Below, piece after piece: positions 24,264 to 33,100 of a stretch of DNA of 42,072 bases; the stretch's first letter is position 1; the number at the start of each line of letters is the position of its first letter. Below the pieces are notes generated by a model that saw nothing but the letters and a program-made list of their open reading frames with translations, was not told where the DNA came from and did not search any database. Origin of the DNA: DAOTKC01 sp035449045. Lineage in GTDB: Bacteria > Bacillota > Clostridia > Christensenellales > CAG-917. Both the position numbers and the translations under genes were made by a program. Location: the NCBI GenBank assembly GCA_035449045.1, contig DAOTKC010000011.1, positions 1 through 42,072 on the forward strand, read 5' to 3'.

Positions 24264-24946
24264 TGATGGACACAACCTACAAAGAGGCTTTTACCCGAAA
24301 TATCGGTGCCGTCGATGAGGCGGAGCAGGAAGTTTTGAAGAAAAGCCGCGTCTTTATAGCGGGCGCGGGAGGCTTGGGCGGCTATATCGCCGAGCTCATC
24401 GCCCGCTTGGGCGTGGGCGGAATAACCGTCTGCGACAAGGGAACCTTCGAGCCGACAAACCTCAACCGCCAATTACTCTGCACGACGGACACCTTGAATA
24501 AGCCTAAGTCGGAGGCAGCGAAAGCGCGCGCCGAGCTCATCAACCCCGACATAAATTTCACTGCTATCCATGAGGAGCTGACGGCCGAAAACGCGCGCGA
24601 TTTAATTAAGGGCTCGGATATTGTCATTGACGCCGTCGACAACATCCAAACTCGGCTTGTCTTGGAAGCGGCGGCGGAAGAATTAAATATTCCCTTAATC
24701 ATGGGTGCCGTAAACCGCTGGAGCGGCCAGGTTTCGGCGGTGTTCCCCGGCGACAGGACGGTGTCGAAGCTCATGAAATCGTGCGCCGGCGAAAAGCTCC
24801 CGCCCGTCTTGTGCTTTGCCGTCTGCACGACGGCTGCACTCGAGGTCGCAGAGGCCTGTAAAGTGCTTCTCGATAAGCCGACGCTCAGAAAAAAAGTCCT
24901 TGCGTTCGATTTGGAAGAGGGATATTTCGAGATTTTGGAAGTTTAA
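24263..24946 (+). CDS. ThiF/MoeB/HesA-family E1-like adenylating enzyme
   Basis: This 227-residue protein belongs to the E1-like adenylating family. It shows GAGGLGGYIAEL (34-45), the ATP-binding Asp in ITVCDKG, FEPTNLNRQL (62-71), and IDAVDN. Members activate the C-terminus of ubiquitin-like sulfur carriers, or act on tRNA t6A (TcdA). The zinc-binding CxxC pairs of classical MoeB/ThiF are absent; single Cys occur in KSCAGEKLPPVLCFAVC. It is therefore closer to HesA/TcdA-like forms. No sulfur carrier gene is adjacent. I start it at the ATG at 24263, overlapping the dehydrogenase stop; 24266 is also possible, and a TTG at 24260 is less likely. Confidence 0.82.
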   Translation: MMDTTYKEAFTRNIGAVDEAEQEVLKKSRVFIAGAGGLGGYIAELIARLGVGGITVCDKGTFEPTNLNRQLLCTTDTLNKPKSEAAKARAELINPDINFTAIHEELTAENARDLIKGSDIVIDAVDNIQTRLVLEAAAEELNIPLIMGAVNRWSGQVSAVFPGDRTVSKLMKSCAGEKLPPVLCFAVCTTAALEVAEACKVLLDKPTLRKKVLAFDLEEGYFEILEV

Positions 24947-25029
24947 TTAAGCAAAAATGTTTTATAAAGGCAAAGAGCATGCGCGATTTGCTTTTATTTT
25001 ATTAAAAAACCCAAAAACAGCCGCGAGAA

Positions 25030-25845
25030 ATGAAAAATTCAAAAAATTGCGTCAGACCGCCTTATGAAATCAGCGAGATAGCCGAAAAAGTCTTTATGAT
25101 TAAGGAATTCGGCGAATCGATTTGCTACCTCGTCATCGGCCGCGATAAAGCTCTTCTCATCGATACCGGCAACGGTTTTTCCGACCTTCTTTCCGAAATC
25201 CGAAAATTGACGTCGTTACCGCTCGAGGTCATCGCCACCCACTGCCACACCGACCACGTCGGCGGCAAGTCGCAGTTTGAAAAAATTTATATCCACCGCG
25301 ATGATTTGAATTGGTTTAACAGGCTGGTTTGCCGCCGAATAACACGGAAGATTTTTTTATTCAATTTCAACAAGCTCAACAAGACAAATTACCGCGGCAT
25401 TATCGACGGCGGGCATAAGACCGAAATCATCCCGGTTTATGGCGGCGAAGTTTTCGATTTGGGCGGACGGACCGTTGAGGTCATCCACACGCCGGGGCAT
25501 TCCTTAGGCTCGGTTACGCTCCTTTTAAAAGAGGATAAGCTGATGTTCACGGGCGACAACGTCTGCCCCGCGCTTTGGATGTTTCTGCCCAAAACCGCAT
25601 CCGTCGAAAAGTGGCTTGAAGGCGCAAAACTGACGCTTGAGCTTAGTAAAACCTACACTCCTTATATGGCTCATTTTCAAGGGCTACTGACCAAAGATAC
25701 CATCGCCCTACTCGTTAAATACGGCGAGGAAATTCTTTCAAAGCAAAGGAAAAACAGCCTTTTTTACCGATACGCTTGCTATCCCAAATTCGATTTAAAC
25801 GGCTGTATAATGTATAACAAGCGAAATGTTTATTCAGAAAAATAA
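25030..25845 (+). CDS. Metallo-beta-lactamase fold hydrolase
   Basis: This is a 271-residue MBL-fold protein. It contains the metal-binding motif HCHTDH (71-76), the third histidine in VIHTPGHSLGSV, and an Asp in MFTGDN, so two zinc or iron ions are likely. The extended sequence resembles the general hydrolase group (glyoxalase II-like), not flavodiiron proteins, because no flavodoxin domain follows. The substrate is unknown. There is no clear ribosome binding site before the ATG, but the next in-frame ATG would remove part of the fold. It is separated by 83 bp from the ThiF-like gene, and a bidirectional terminator follows. Confidence 0.85.
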   Translation: MKNSKNCVRPPYEISEIAEKVFMIKEFGESICYLVIGRDKALLIDTGNGFSDLLSEIRKLTSLPLEVIATHCHTDHVGGKSQFEKIYIHRDDLNWFNRLVCRRITRKIFLFNFNKLNKTNYRGIIDGGHKTEIIPVYGGEVFDLGGRTVEVIHTPGHSLGSVTLLLKEDKLMFTGDNVCPALWMFLPKTASVEKWLEGAKLTLELSKTYTPYMAHFQGLLTKDTIALLVKYGEEILSKQRKNSLFYRYACYPKFDLNGCIMYNKRNVYSEK

Positions 25846-25862
25846 GATTAGGATTTAGAGCA

Positions 25863-25888
25863 AAAAAGCTAGCGTGCGCTAGCTTTTT
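25863..25888. terminator. Bidirectional terminator between MBL hydrolase and amidase
   Basis: AAAAAGCTAGCG (25863-25874) and CGCTAGCTTTTT (25877-25888) are perfectly complementary, giving T-runs on both strands. The flanking genes converge. Confidence 0.9.
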
Positions 25889-25909
25889 AAATTTTTACAG
25901 AGGTAAAAA

Positions 25910-26392
25910 TTAGCGGCGTCTTTCGCGGACGCCTTCGATTTTTATAAAGCGCGTCATTGCGCTTCGGTAAAGCGAGAGCGGATAGTCGTAGACATCGCGG
26001 GTGTGTGCGGCGACGTAAATTTCGCCGCCCGCAATCCTCACAATGACGGGCGAATGATAAAATCTGCCCGAGGCGTCGCCGAGCTGGACGATGTCGGCGA
26101 CCTCGACCTGATTTTTTGAAACCAACTTTCCGTAGGGCCCGACGCCGGCGTTATTGACTAGGAAATTATAGAGAAATTGGACGCCCGTCCACGACGCCGT
26201 CCTATTTCCAGAATCAATGAAATACCAGCCGAAAGTCGGCGTGAAGTTCATGATTTTGGCGCCCGCGAAGATGCACTGCGAGGCAAAATTAGTGCAGTCG
26301 CCGCTGTAGGGGTCAAAATCCATATATCGAGGATTTCTCAAAAAAGCCCATTGCCTGGCGTATTCCGCCGCCGCCTCCCTGTCGTAGCCGAT
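25910..26392 (-). CDS. Amidase_6-type putative amidase, start codon unresolved
   Basis: This is a small protein of the Amidase_6 family (putative amidase domain), probably a cysteine hydrolase. It shows GDCTNFASQC with the candidate catalytic Cys and FYHSPVIV with the candidate His. Homology clearly begins upstream of the first standard start (TTG at 26341): the frame there reads YDREAAAEYARQWAFLRNPRY, typical of the family. The frame is open to 26470 but contains no ATG, GTG or TTG before 26341. An excellent GGGAGGAG with 6 nt spacing precedes an ATC codon at 26390-26392, which I use as the provisional start (160 residues). Either ATC replaced an ATG (start loss, making this a pseudogene) or a non-standard start is used. 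No signal peptide is visible. Confidence 0.6.
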   Translation of the reverse strand: MGYDREAAAEYARQWAFLRNPRYMDFDPYSGDCTNFASQCIFAGAKIMNFTPTFGWYFIDSGNRTASWTGVQFLYNFLVNNAGVGPYGKLVSKNQVEVADIVQLGDASGRFYHSPVIVRIAGGEIYVAAHTRDVYDYPLSLYRSAMTRFIKIEGVRERRR

Positions 26393-26433
26393 AACGCTCT
26401 CCTCCCAAGTATAACCATAATATTCGGCGCGAA

Positions 26434-26461
26434 TTGATTTTGTGAATAAATGTCTTATATT
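26434..26461 (+). promoter_or_regulatory. Promoter of the rubrerythrin gene
   Basis: TTGATT (26434-26439) and TATATT (26456-26461) are 16 bp apart, 28 bp before the ATG. Confidence 0.65.
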
Positions 26462-26468
26462 TTCACAA
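26440..26468. promoter_or_regulatory. Operator-like palindrome over the rubrerythrin promoter
   Basis: TTGTGAA (26440-26446) and TTCACAA (26462-26468) are exact inverted half-sites separated by 15 bp, filling the spacer and the -10 element. The half-site matches the Rex consensus (TTGTGAA-N4-TTCACAA), but the spacing does not. Confidence 0.5.
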
Positions 26469-26489
26469 GATTATTTTAGGAGGCTAATT

Positions 26490-27083
26490 ATGAAACTTAT
26501 CGAAAGCAAAACCTATATAAACCTTGCCAAGGCCTACGCCGGCGAATGTCAGGCGCGCACGCGCTATAAATTTATGAAATACGGCGCCGAACAGCAGAGC
26601 ATGAAAGCCATGGCGAAACTGATTGAAAACGTCATCTGCGAGGAATTCCAGCACGCCAGAATGCTCTACACCTTCATTCAGACGGCGTCGGATAAAACCA
26701 TCGAGAACATCGACATCTCCTCGGGCTATCCCTTTAAACAGAAGTGGAATCTGCTTGAAAACTTAAAGCTCGCCGCCGAGGACGAAAACTTGGAAGCGAC
26801 CAAAATTTATCCCGAATACGCCAAGATTGCCAAGCAGGAAGGATTTACCGACATCGCGGGGCTGTTCAACAACTTAATTCAGGTCGAGACCTGCCACAAG
26901 ATGCTGTTTCAGCAGATGTATGACCAGATGAAAAACAACACCATGTATAAAAAGGCCAAGGCCGTCAAGTGGAAGTGCGGCGACTGCGGCTATGAGGAAA
27001 CTCTGAAAGAAGCATGGACGGAATGCCCGCTGTGCCAGGCCAAGCAGGGCGCGGTGCTTTTGAAAATCGAGGACGCCAACTGA
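26490..27083 (+). CDS. rbr: Rubrerythrin
   Basis: This is a non-haem di-iron peroxidase that detoxifies hydrogen peroxide in anaerobes. The 197-residue protein has a ferritin-like domain with iron ligands Glu 19, Glu 52 and His 55 (EEFQHA), Glu 97, Glu 133 and His 136. The C-terminal rubredoxin-like domain has Cys 163, 166, 179 and 182 (CGDCGY, CPLC). The ATG at 26490 follows a strong TTTTAGGAGG; a longer frame from 26442 runs through the promoter and is rejected. It is monocistronic, with its own promoter, a palindromic operator candidate and a terminator. Electrons would come through rubredoxin and NAD(P)H-dependent reductases. Confidence 0.95.
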   Translation: MKLIESKTYINLAKAYAGECQARTRYKFMKYGAEQQSMKAMAKLIENVICEEFQHARMLYTFIQTASDKTIENIDISSGYPFKQKWNLLENLKLAAEDENLEATKIYPEYAKIAKQEGFTDIAGLFNNLIQVETCHKMLFQQMYDQMKNNTMYKKAKAVKWKCGDCGYEETLKEAWTECPLCQAKQGAVLLKIEDAN

Positions 27084-27130
27084 GCTAATATTAATCGTCA
27101 AAGCTAAAATATTTTAAAACATTTAAACAA

Positions 27131-27170
27131 AAAGGGAAAAGTCCGAGGCCTCGGGCTTTTCTCTTTTTTT
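27131..27170 (+). terminator. Terminator of the rubrerythrin gene
   Basis: An 18 bp stem (27131-27148 with 27149-27166, two G-U pairs) with no spare loop in the fully paired form ends in a T-run (27164-27170). Confidence 0.85.
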
Positions 27171-27192
27171 GGTATACTAAATGACAAATCTT

Positions 27193-27201
27193 TGGTATAA
27201 T
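27193..27201 (+). promoter_or_regulatory. Extended -10 promoter of the ABC exporter genes
   Basis: TGGTATAAT is a perfect extended -10 element (TGnTATAAT), with no good -35. It is 31 bp before the ATG at 27233. Confidence 0.55.
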
Positions 27202-27232
27202 CATTTTACTAATTAAAACTAAATTGGAAATT

Positions 27233-28141
27233 ATGGAAAAAATAATCGAAGTAAAGGGGTTAAAAAAATCCTACGGCAGTGTCGAGGCGGTCAAGGGCAT
27301 CGATTTTTACGTTGAAAAGGGCAAACTTTTTGCCTTTTTGGGCCCCAACGGCGCGGGTAAATCGACGACTATTGATATCGTCTGCACACTGCTTAAGCCC
27401 GACGCGGGCGAAGTCACCGTCGACGGGCTAAAGGTCGGCTCCGACGACATCAAAATCAGAAACATAATCGGCGTGGTGTTTCAGGACGGCCTTTTAGACG
27501 TGTTGCTCACGGTGGAAGAGAACTTAAAGCTTCGCGGCTCGCTCTACGGGCTTAAGGGCAAGGCGCTTGCCGACGCCGTTCGCCGCGCCGCCGAGGCTAC
27601 CGGAATAACCGAGCTCATGAAGCGCCGCTACGGCAAGCTTTCGGGCGGTCAGAAGCGGCGTTGCGACATCGCGCGCGCCCTCGTAAACACGCCAAGAATC
27701 CTGTTTTTGGACGAGCCTACCACCGGCCTCGACCCCCAGACGCGGCGCAACGTGTGGGAGACGGTGTTCAATCTCATGGCAAACTCCGACATGACGGTGT
27801 TTTTCACCACTCACTACATGGAAGAGGCCGACAACGCCGACTACGTCGTCATTATCGACGACGGTTTAATAGCGGCCAAAGGCACGCCGAGCGAGCTTAG
27901 GGAAAATTTCGCCAGCGACAAGCTCATTATGTCTTGCGTCGATATTGAAAAGGCCGAGGCCGTGCTCAATGGCAAAAGCTTTCAAAAAATAGCCGATAAA
28001 CTTGTCGTTCCCCTTGAAAAATCGATGGACGCGCTCGCCATAGTGGAGAGCTGCCGTGACTATATTTCGGGCTTTGAGGTCAGAATGGGAACGCTCGACG
28101 ACGCTTTTATTACCGTGACGGGGAAGGAGCTTAGGGAATGA
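27233..28141 (+). CDS. ABC exporter ATPase (DrrA/CcmA-like)
   Basis: This is the ATP-binding subunit of an ABC-2 exporter (302 residues from 27233). It shows Walker A GPNGAGKST (about 37-45), Q-loop VFQDG, signature LSGGQKRR, Walker B ILFLDEP, switch His in FFTTHYMEEAD, and a C-terminal DUF4162-like region typical of the daunorubicin-resistance ATPase group. I start at the ATG at 27233; a TTG at 27224 is possible. It overlaps the permease gene by 4 bp (ATGA), so they form one transporter. The exported substrate (drug, lipid or peptide) cannot be told from sequence. Confidence 0.92.
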   Translation: MEKIIEVKGLKKSYGSVEAVKGIDFYVEKGKLFAFLGPNGAGKSTTIDIVCTLLKPDAGEVTVDGLKVGSDDIKIRNIIGVVFQDGLLDVLLTVEENLKLRGSLYGLKGKALADAVRRAAEATGITELMKRRYGKLSGGQKRRCDIARALVNTPRILFLDEPTTGLDPQTRRNVWETVFNLMANSDMTVFFTTHYMEEADNADYVVIIDDGLIAAKGTPSELRENFASDKLIMSCVDIEKAEAVLNGKSFQKIADKLVVPLEKSMDALAIVESCRDYISGFEVRMGTLDDAFITVTGKELRE

Positions 28142-28992
28142 TTAGCTTTTTTTTAAGAAATCTTAAGGTATTTTTTAAGGATAAGGCCTCGGTGTTTTTC
28201 TCGCTGCTCGCCGTGCTCATCACCATAGGCCTTTACGCGCTGTTTCTAGGCGACGTTTGGACGAATGGCTTAGGCTTTTCGGGTGCCCGTGACCTCATGG
28301 ACAACTGGATAGTTTCGGGGCTTTTGGCCATCACTTCCATCACGGCGACGATGGGCGCTAACGGCACCATGATTGACGACAAAGTCAAAAAAATCAACAA
28401 AGATTTTATCGCTTCGCCCTTGAAGCAACGCTATATCGCGGGCGGATATATCCTAAGTTCCTACGTCATCGGAATATTAATATCGCTCGTCACCTTTTTC
28501 TTGGGCGAGATTTACATTGTCGCCAACGGCGGCACCTTAGTTCCCTTTGCCGCCGCGCTTGAGATATTCGGCATATTGCTTTTAGCCAACCTCGCCGGCT
28601 CCTCGATGGTGCTGTTTATGGTCTCTTTCTTTTCCAGCAACAATGCCTTCTCCACCGCGAGCACGATTATCGGCAGCATAATCGGCTTTCTGACCGGCAT
28701 TTATCTTCCCATCGGCCAGCTTCCCTCCGCCATGCAATGGGTTGTCAAGCTGTTTCCCGTCTCCTACTCGGCGGCGTTGATACGCAGTAGGCTGATGGAA
28801 GCGCCTATATCGAAGCATTTGGCGGGTATCGACGCCCAAGCCCTTAACAGCCTATATAGCGAGTTTGGGGTTAAGTATTTCTTTGACGGCACCGCCCTTC
28901 CCGAATACGCATACTTCTTAATTCTCGCCGCCACCACGGTTTTGTTTTTCGGTCTGTCGGTGCTGTCGCTCTCGAGAAAGCGGAAAAAATAA
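28138..28992 (+). CDS. ABC-2 type exporter permease
   Basis: This is the membrane subunit partner of the preceding ATPase, 284 residues. It has six expected transmembrane segments: about 15-33, 55-78 (weak), 100-125, 135-160, 165-190 and 255-277. The ABC2_membrane region includes NNAFSTASTIIGSIIGFLTGIYLPIGQLP, the typical signature near the centre. It ends in a basic SRKRKK tail in the cytoplasm. The start ATG overlaps the ATPase stop. No dedicated regulator or substrate gene is adjacent, so function beyond export is unknown. Confidence 0.9.
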   Translation: MISFFLRNLKVFFKDKASVFFSLLAVLITIGLYALFLGDVWTNGLGFSGARDLMDNWIVSGLLAITSITATMGANGTMIDDKVKKINKDFIASPLKQRYIAGGYILSSYVIGILISLVTFFLGEIYIVANGGTLVPFAAALEIFGILLLANLAGSSMVLFMVSFFSSNNAFSTASTIIGSIIGFLTGIYLPIGQLPSAMQWVVKLFPVSYSAALIRSRLMEAPISKHLAGIDAQALNSLYSEFGVKYFFDGTALPEYAYFLILAATTVLFFGLSVLSLSRKRKK

Positions 28993-29130
28993 GCGTTTTT
29001 GGGTTTAGCAAAAATGATTTTGAGCGGGTCACTTATAGGTCCTTATGATATAATTATAGTGCAAAATTGAGCGTATTTAACAATATTAGATTCATAAATA
29101 ATTGCGACAATAAGATTAGGTAACAAAAGA

Positions 29131-29886
29131 ATGATTTTCTATTTTTCGGCAACAGGCAATTCTCTTAAGGCTGCAAAGACGCTAGCCGCCGCGCTCGATG
29201 AAAAACTTGTTAATATCGGCGAAGCACTAAAAAAAGGCGAGTTTGAATATTCACTATCAAAAGATGAAAGCGCGGGCTTCGTCCTTCCCGTCTATTTTTT
29301 CGGCATACCGACCGCCGTCGATGAATTTATACGCAAGCTTATTTTGACTTCGGATGTCGCGCCCTACGTTTTTGCCGTTATGACCTGCGGCGGAATAGCG
29401 GCGGCCGCTTTCGACATGTTGGCAAAACGCCTGAAAGAAAAGGGTTTAACGCTTTCGGCAAGTTTTTCAGCTCAAATGCCCGACAACTACATCCTGCTTT
29501 ATCCGTTGAAAGCAGAGGACGAAGCGGCGGAAATGGTGAAAAAGGCCGAAGTTAAGCTTGCGGAAATAGCTGAAGCACTGAAAGCGCGAACAATTAACCA
29601 CAAAGGCTCGTCCGTCTTTAATAAGTTTTTGACAGCGGTAGCATATCCTCCCTACAAATACGGCCGCCGCACCAAAAAGTTTTGGGCAAACGACAAATGC
29701 ACCTCCTGCGGCCTTTGCGAAAAAATCTGCCCGGCCTCGGCAATCAAAGTAGACGGCAAACCCGCTTGGATAAAGCCCCGCTGCGTCCACTGCCTCGCCT
29801 GCATCCACCGCTGTCCCGTAAACGCAATCCACTACGGCAAGGCTACTGCCTTAAAAGGACAATATTCTTGTCCCGATTCCTTCTAA
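29131..29886 (+). CDS. EFR1-type flavodoxin/ferredoxin protein
   Basis: This protein combines a flavodoxin-like fold with two [4Fe-4S] ferredoxin motifs (the EFR1 family). The FMN loop is FSATGNS (5-11). The clusters are Cys 190, 193, 196, 200 and Cys 218, 221, 224, 228. Such proteins carry low-potential electrons in anaerobes, though individual roles are not well known. The 251-residue length is normal. The gene lies by itself with tandem terminators downstream and converges on the activase-GRE fusion. It could supply electrons to a radical SAM enzyme, but this is only an inference from proximity. Confidence 0.88.
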   Translation: MIFYFSATGNSLKAAKTLAAALDEKLVNIGEALKKGEFEYSLSKDESAGFVLPVYFFGIPTAVDEFIRKLILTSDVAPYVFAVMTCGGIAAAAFDMLAKRLKEKGLTLSASFSAQMPDNYILLYPLKAEDEAAEMVKKAEVKLAEIAEALKARTINHKGSSVFNKFLTAVAYPPYKYGRRTKKFWANDKCTSCGLCEKICPASAIKVDGKPAWIKPRCVHCLACIHRCPVNAIHYGKATALKGQYSCPDSF

Positions 29887-29896
29887 TCTGAAAACA

Positions 29897-29917
29897 AACC
29901 GCGCAAGGCGGTTTTTT
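29897..29917 (+). terminator. Terminator of the EFR1 gene
   Basis: AACCGC (29897-29902) and GCGGTT (29908-29913) form a 6 bp stem with a T-run to 29917. Confidence 0.75.
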
Positions 29918-29932
29918 ATATCGTAATATATC

Positions 29933-29967
29933 AAAAAAAATCTGCGAAAAATTCGCAGATTTTTTTG
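29933..29967. terminator. Bidirectional terminator between EFR1 and the GRE fusion gene
   Basis: AAATCTGCGAA (29938-29948) and TTCGCAGATTT (29952-29962) pair perfectly, with A-run and T-run on either side. It can stop both converging transcripts. The 200 bp between it and the GRE stop hold no gene. Confidence 0.85.
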
Positions 29968-30168
29968 TTGTAAAAGAAGCTAATGCGAGCTAAATACTTT
30001 TATCGTAAAGCGGAAAGAATGTATGCCGGACAAGGCTCAATTCAGTTTCCGTAAAGCGGTTGGAACAGATGCGGAACTAGCTCGTCTAGGAGGAAGGCGG
30101 GAGCTTATTAAATAAGTGACAATCTTACGACGACGACACAAACAACATTCCGCTCTATTCCGGCCGCA

Positions 30169-33100
30169 TTATGAATAGCAGGTGCGTTCGATGATAATGC
30201 GCTTCAGGTCATCCGACAGCTCATTGAAGTATGCGCAATATCCCGCCACCCTGACCATGAGGTATTTATATTTCTCGGGGTTGTTGTAGGCGTCAATCAG
30301 AATTTTTTTGTTGATGATGTTAGGCTGGAACTGCATGCCGCCCGAGGTCAGGAAAGTCTTGAAAATGGAGCTGAGGTTATTCTTGCCCGAATCGCCCGGG
30401 AACAGCGCCGAGTCGATGGTGAATGTGACGGTGGTGCCGTTGGGGGCGTAGTCGGTGAAGTTGACCTTGGAAATGGCGTTGAGCGCCGAAATGAGGTCGT
30501 TCTGCTCCATGCCGTAGTGCGGCGCGACGCTGTTGGCGAGGGGGACGCCGGCAAGCCGTCCCGAGGGCAACGCCTGCGTGACGCGGCCGTAGCGGTCGGA
30601 AACGTTGAGGGCATAATAGCCCGCCATATACCTGCCGTTTCTGGGGCAGTTGGGCACCGATGCCAGCGCCTCGTTATACATCCGCATAGTTTCCGTCACC
30701 CAATAGGAGGGCTCGTCGGAGACGTCGTCGCCGAACTTGGGCACCGAGAGCAGCCGCTCGCGTATCTTTTGGTTTTTCTCACCCTCGAAGTTGGCGTCAA
30801 CCGCCTCGATAATATCGCGCATGGTGTATTCGCGGTTTTTGAATACGACTTCGTTCAAGGCGTGGAAGGAATCGGCTACGTCGGTAATACCCACCGCCTG
30901 TATGCCGCTGGTGTTGAAGCGCGCGCCGCCCTCGTAGAGATCGACACCCGTCTCGACGCAGTTAGGATAGAGAGAGGAGGCGAGCGGGGTGGTGAAATCC
31001 TTTCTCAAAGCCGCCTCGATTTTTTGGTGGTCGGTCAAAACGCCTTTGGCGAGGTGGTTAAGCCTCGTTTGGAAGCGGGAGAGAAGCTCGTCCATCGTCT
31101 CGGGCGGGTTGTAGTCGAAATATCCGCGCTTAGCTTGCCGTTTCTTTATCTGCTTGGCGCGGGCCGCGACGATTTTTTTACTTAGCTTGCCGTCGCCCTT
31201 AAAGGTGTAATTTATTAATTTAGTGTGGATTTTCTCCCACTGCTCCTTTTGGGAATAGTTCCAAAGGTCGTGTTCGTGCCCTTTCATCGCCTGAAGCAGC
31301 GGCAACGCGAGGTTCATATTGGCGCAGTCGGTGTTGCCGAAGTGGTCGTCGGAGGCGTTGGGCTCGACGCAGCCCACAATGGCGTAGTTTCTGGCGTGCT
31401 CGAGGGTGGTGTCGTAGTGGCGCATCAGCGACGGGATGTAAATATCGTCGGAGAAGAGCTCGGGCATGGGGCAGCCGTGAATATAAATTTCGGCAAGGCG
31501 GTCGAGGTATTTCTTGGGGCTGTTCTTGTGGATTCTAGCCACCATATTGATTGCCAGCGGCTGCAGCTCGCAGGCGTCTATAAGCATATAGGTTAGGTCG
31601 TTGGTGGCGTCGTTGCCGTTCTTGTCGACACCGCCGAAGGTCAGCGCCTGGTCGACGGAGAGGGTTTCAAACAGCTTGCTGACATTTAAGTAGGAGTCGC
31701 CGTCGTTGACTAAGATTATTTCGTCGATTTTCAAAACGAACAGACAGAGCAGCTCGCGCGCCTTTTCATAGGTTATCCTGCCGGCATCTAGGTCACGCTT
31801 GTAGTAGGGGTAGAGAATTTGGTCGACGCGACCGAAGGAAACGGCGTTTTCGTAGGCCTCGGTGCAGAGCGCAATCTGCAAAAACAGCATCGACTGCAAC
31901 GCCTCGTGGTAGGTGCGCGCGGGATTCTTAGGCACGTTGGCGCAAATCTCGGCCATTTCCAAAAGCTCGGCCTTCCGCGCCTCGTCGGTTTCGGTCTTGG
32001 CAAGCTCGGTGAGCGCCTCGGAATATTTTTGGCCGAATTCGCCCAAAGCCTTGAGCGCGATTATTGCGCCGTCGTAAAAGTCTTGATTGTTTTTGGGCTT
32101 CTCGGCGCGCTTTTTCTCGATTTCGGCGATTATGCCGTCGGTGCCCAGCGTAAGCAGCCGCTCGAAATTGACGATAAAGTGGGCGATTGCCGCCATATTA
32201 TTGTTAAAGCCCGCTATCATCTCGGAGGAGCGCGCAATCATGGCGCGGAAATCCGCAAATTTGGTGTTGACCTTGGTCAGCAGGCTGTGTTTGAGCCAGA
32301 AGGGGAAAATCTTGAGATAGAAATACCACCGCTCCTTGAACGAGCATTGGAAGGACACCGGCGTCTGGCGGTTGATTTTGTAGAGAAATACGATGTCTAA
32401 AATGCCGTATTGCTCCTCCCAGACCTGTCCCGCGACGCGCTTTGACGTGAAGTTGCCCACCAAAAGCTCTTGGGGATAGACCTTGACCGACTTGTTTTTC
32501 AAGACGTAGGCCAGCCGCTCGGCGCGGTGGATATGGACGGGCTTGTCGAAGCCGTTCTTTTTATAATACTGGGTTTTTAATTTGGAAACCTCGATGCAGA
32601 GGGCGCGCGGCGCCTCGCGGATGTCGTTTTGAACTTTCAGGACGCGCTCGGGAAATTCCGTCTGATATTCCTTTTCCTCGATGTCGATGTTGTAGGCGTT
32701 TATTCCGTTATCGATAAACAATTTCAAGCCGCGCCTGACCGATTCCTCGGCTTCGGCGGGCGATATTTTGAGGTCGGGAATCTCGATGCCGAACCGCTTC
32801 GCCTTGTCGACATACATGCTGTGGTATTTAAGTAGCTCGATGGAATAAAAGCCGATTTTCTTTAAGAAAATCGCCGCCTTTTCAATGGCGCCGGCTCCGT
32901 CGTTGTGGCCGGGAACCATCACCATTCTGAACGTTATCTCTTTGCCGAGCTTTAAAAGCTTTTCAAGGTTTTCGCGGATAAGCGAGCTCTCGCGGCCGGT
33001 GCATCTTTTATGTAGTTCTTCGTCGTCGACCGCCTTTAAGTCGACGTAAAACAAATCGATGTAGGGCGCGGCGCGCTCGATGTTTTCCCATGGCGCGTAA

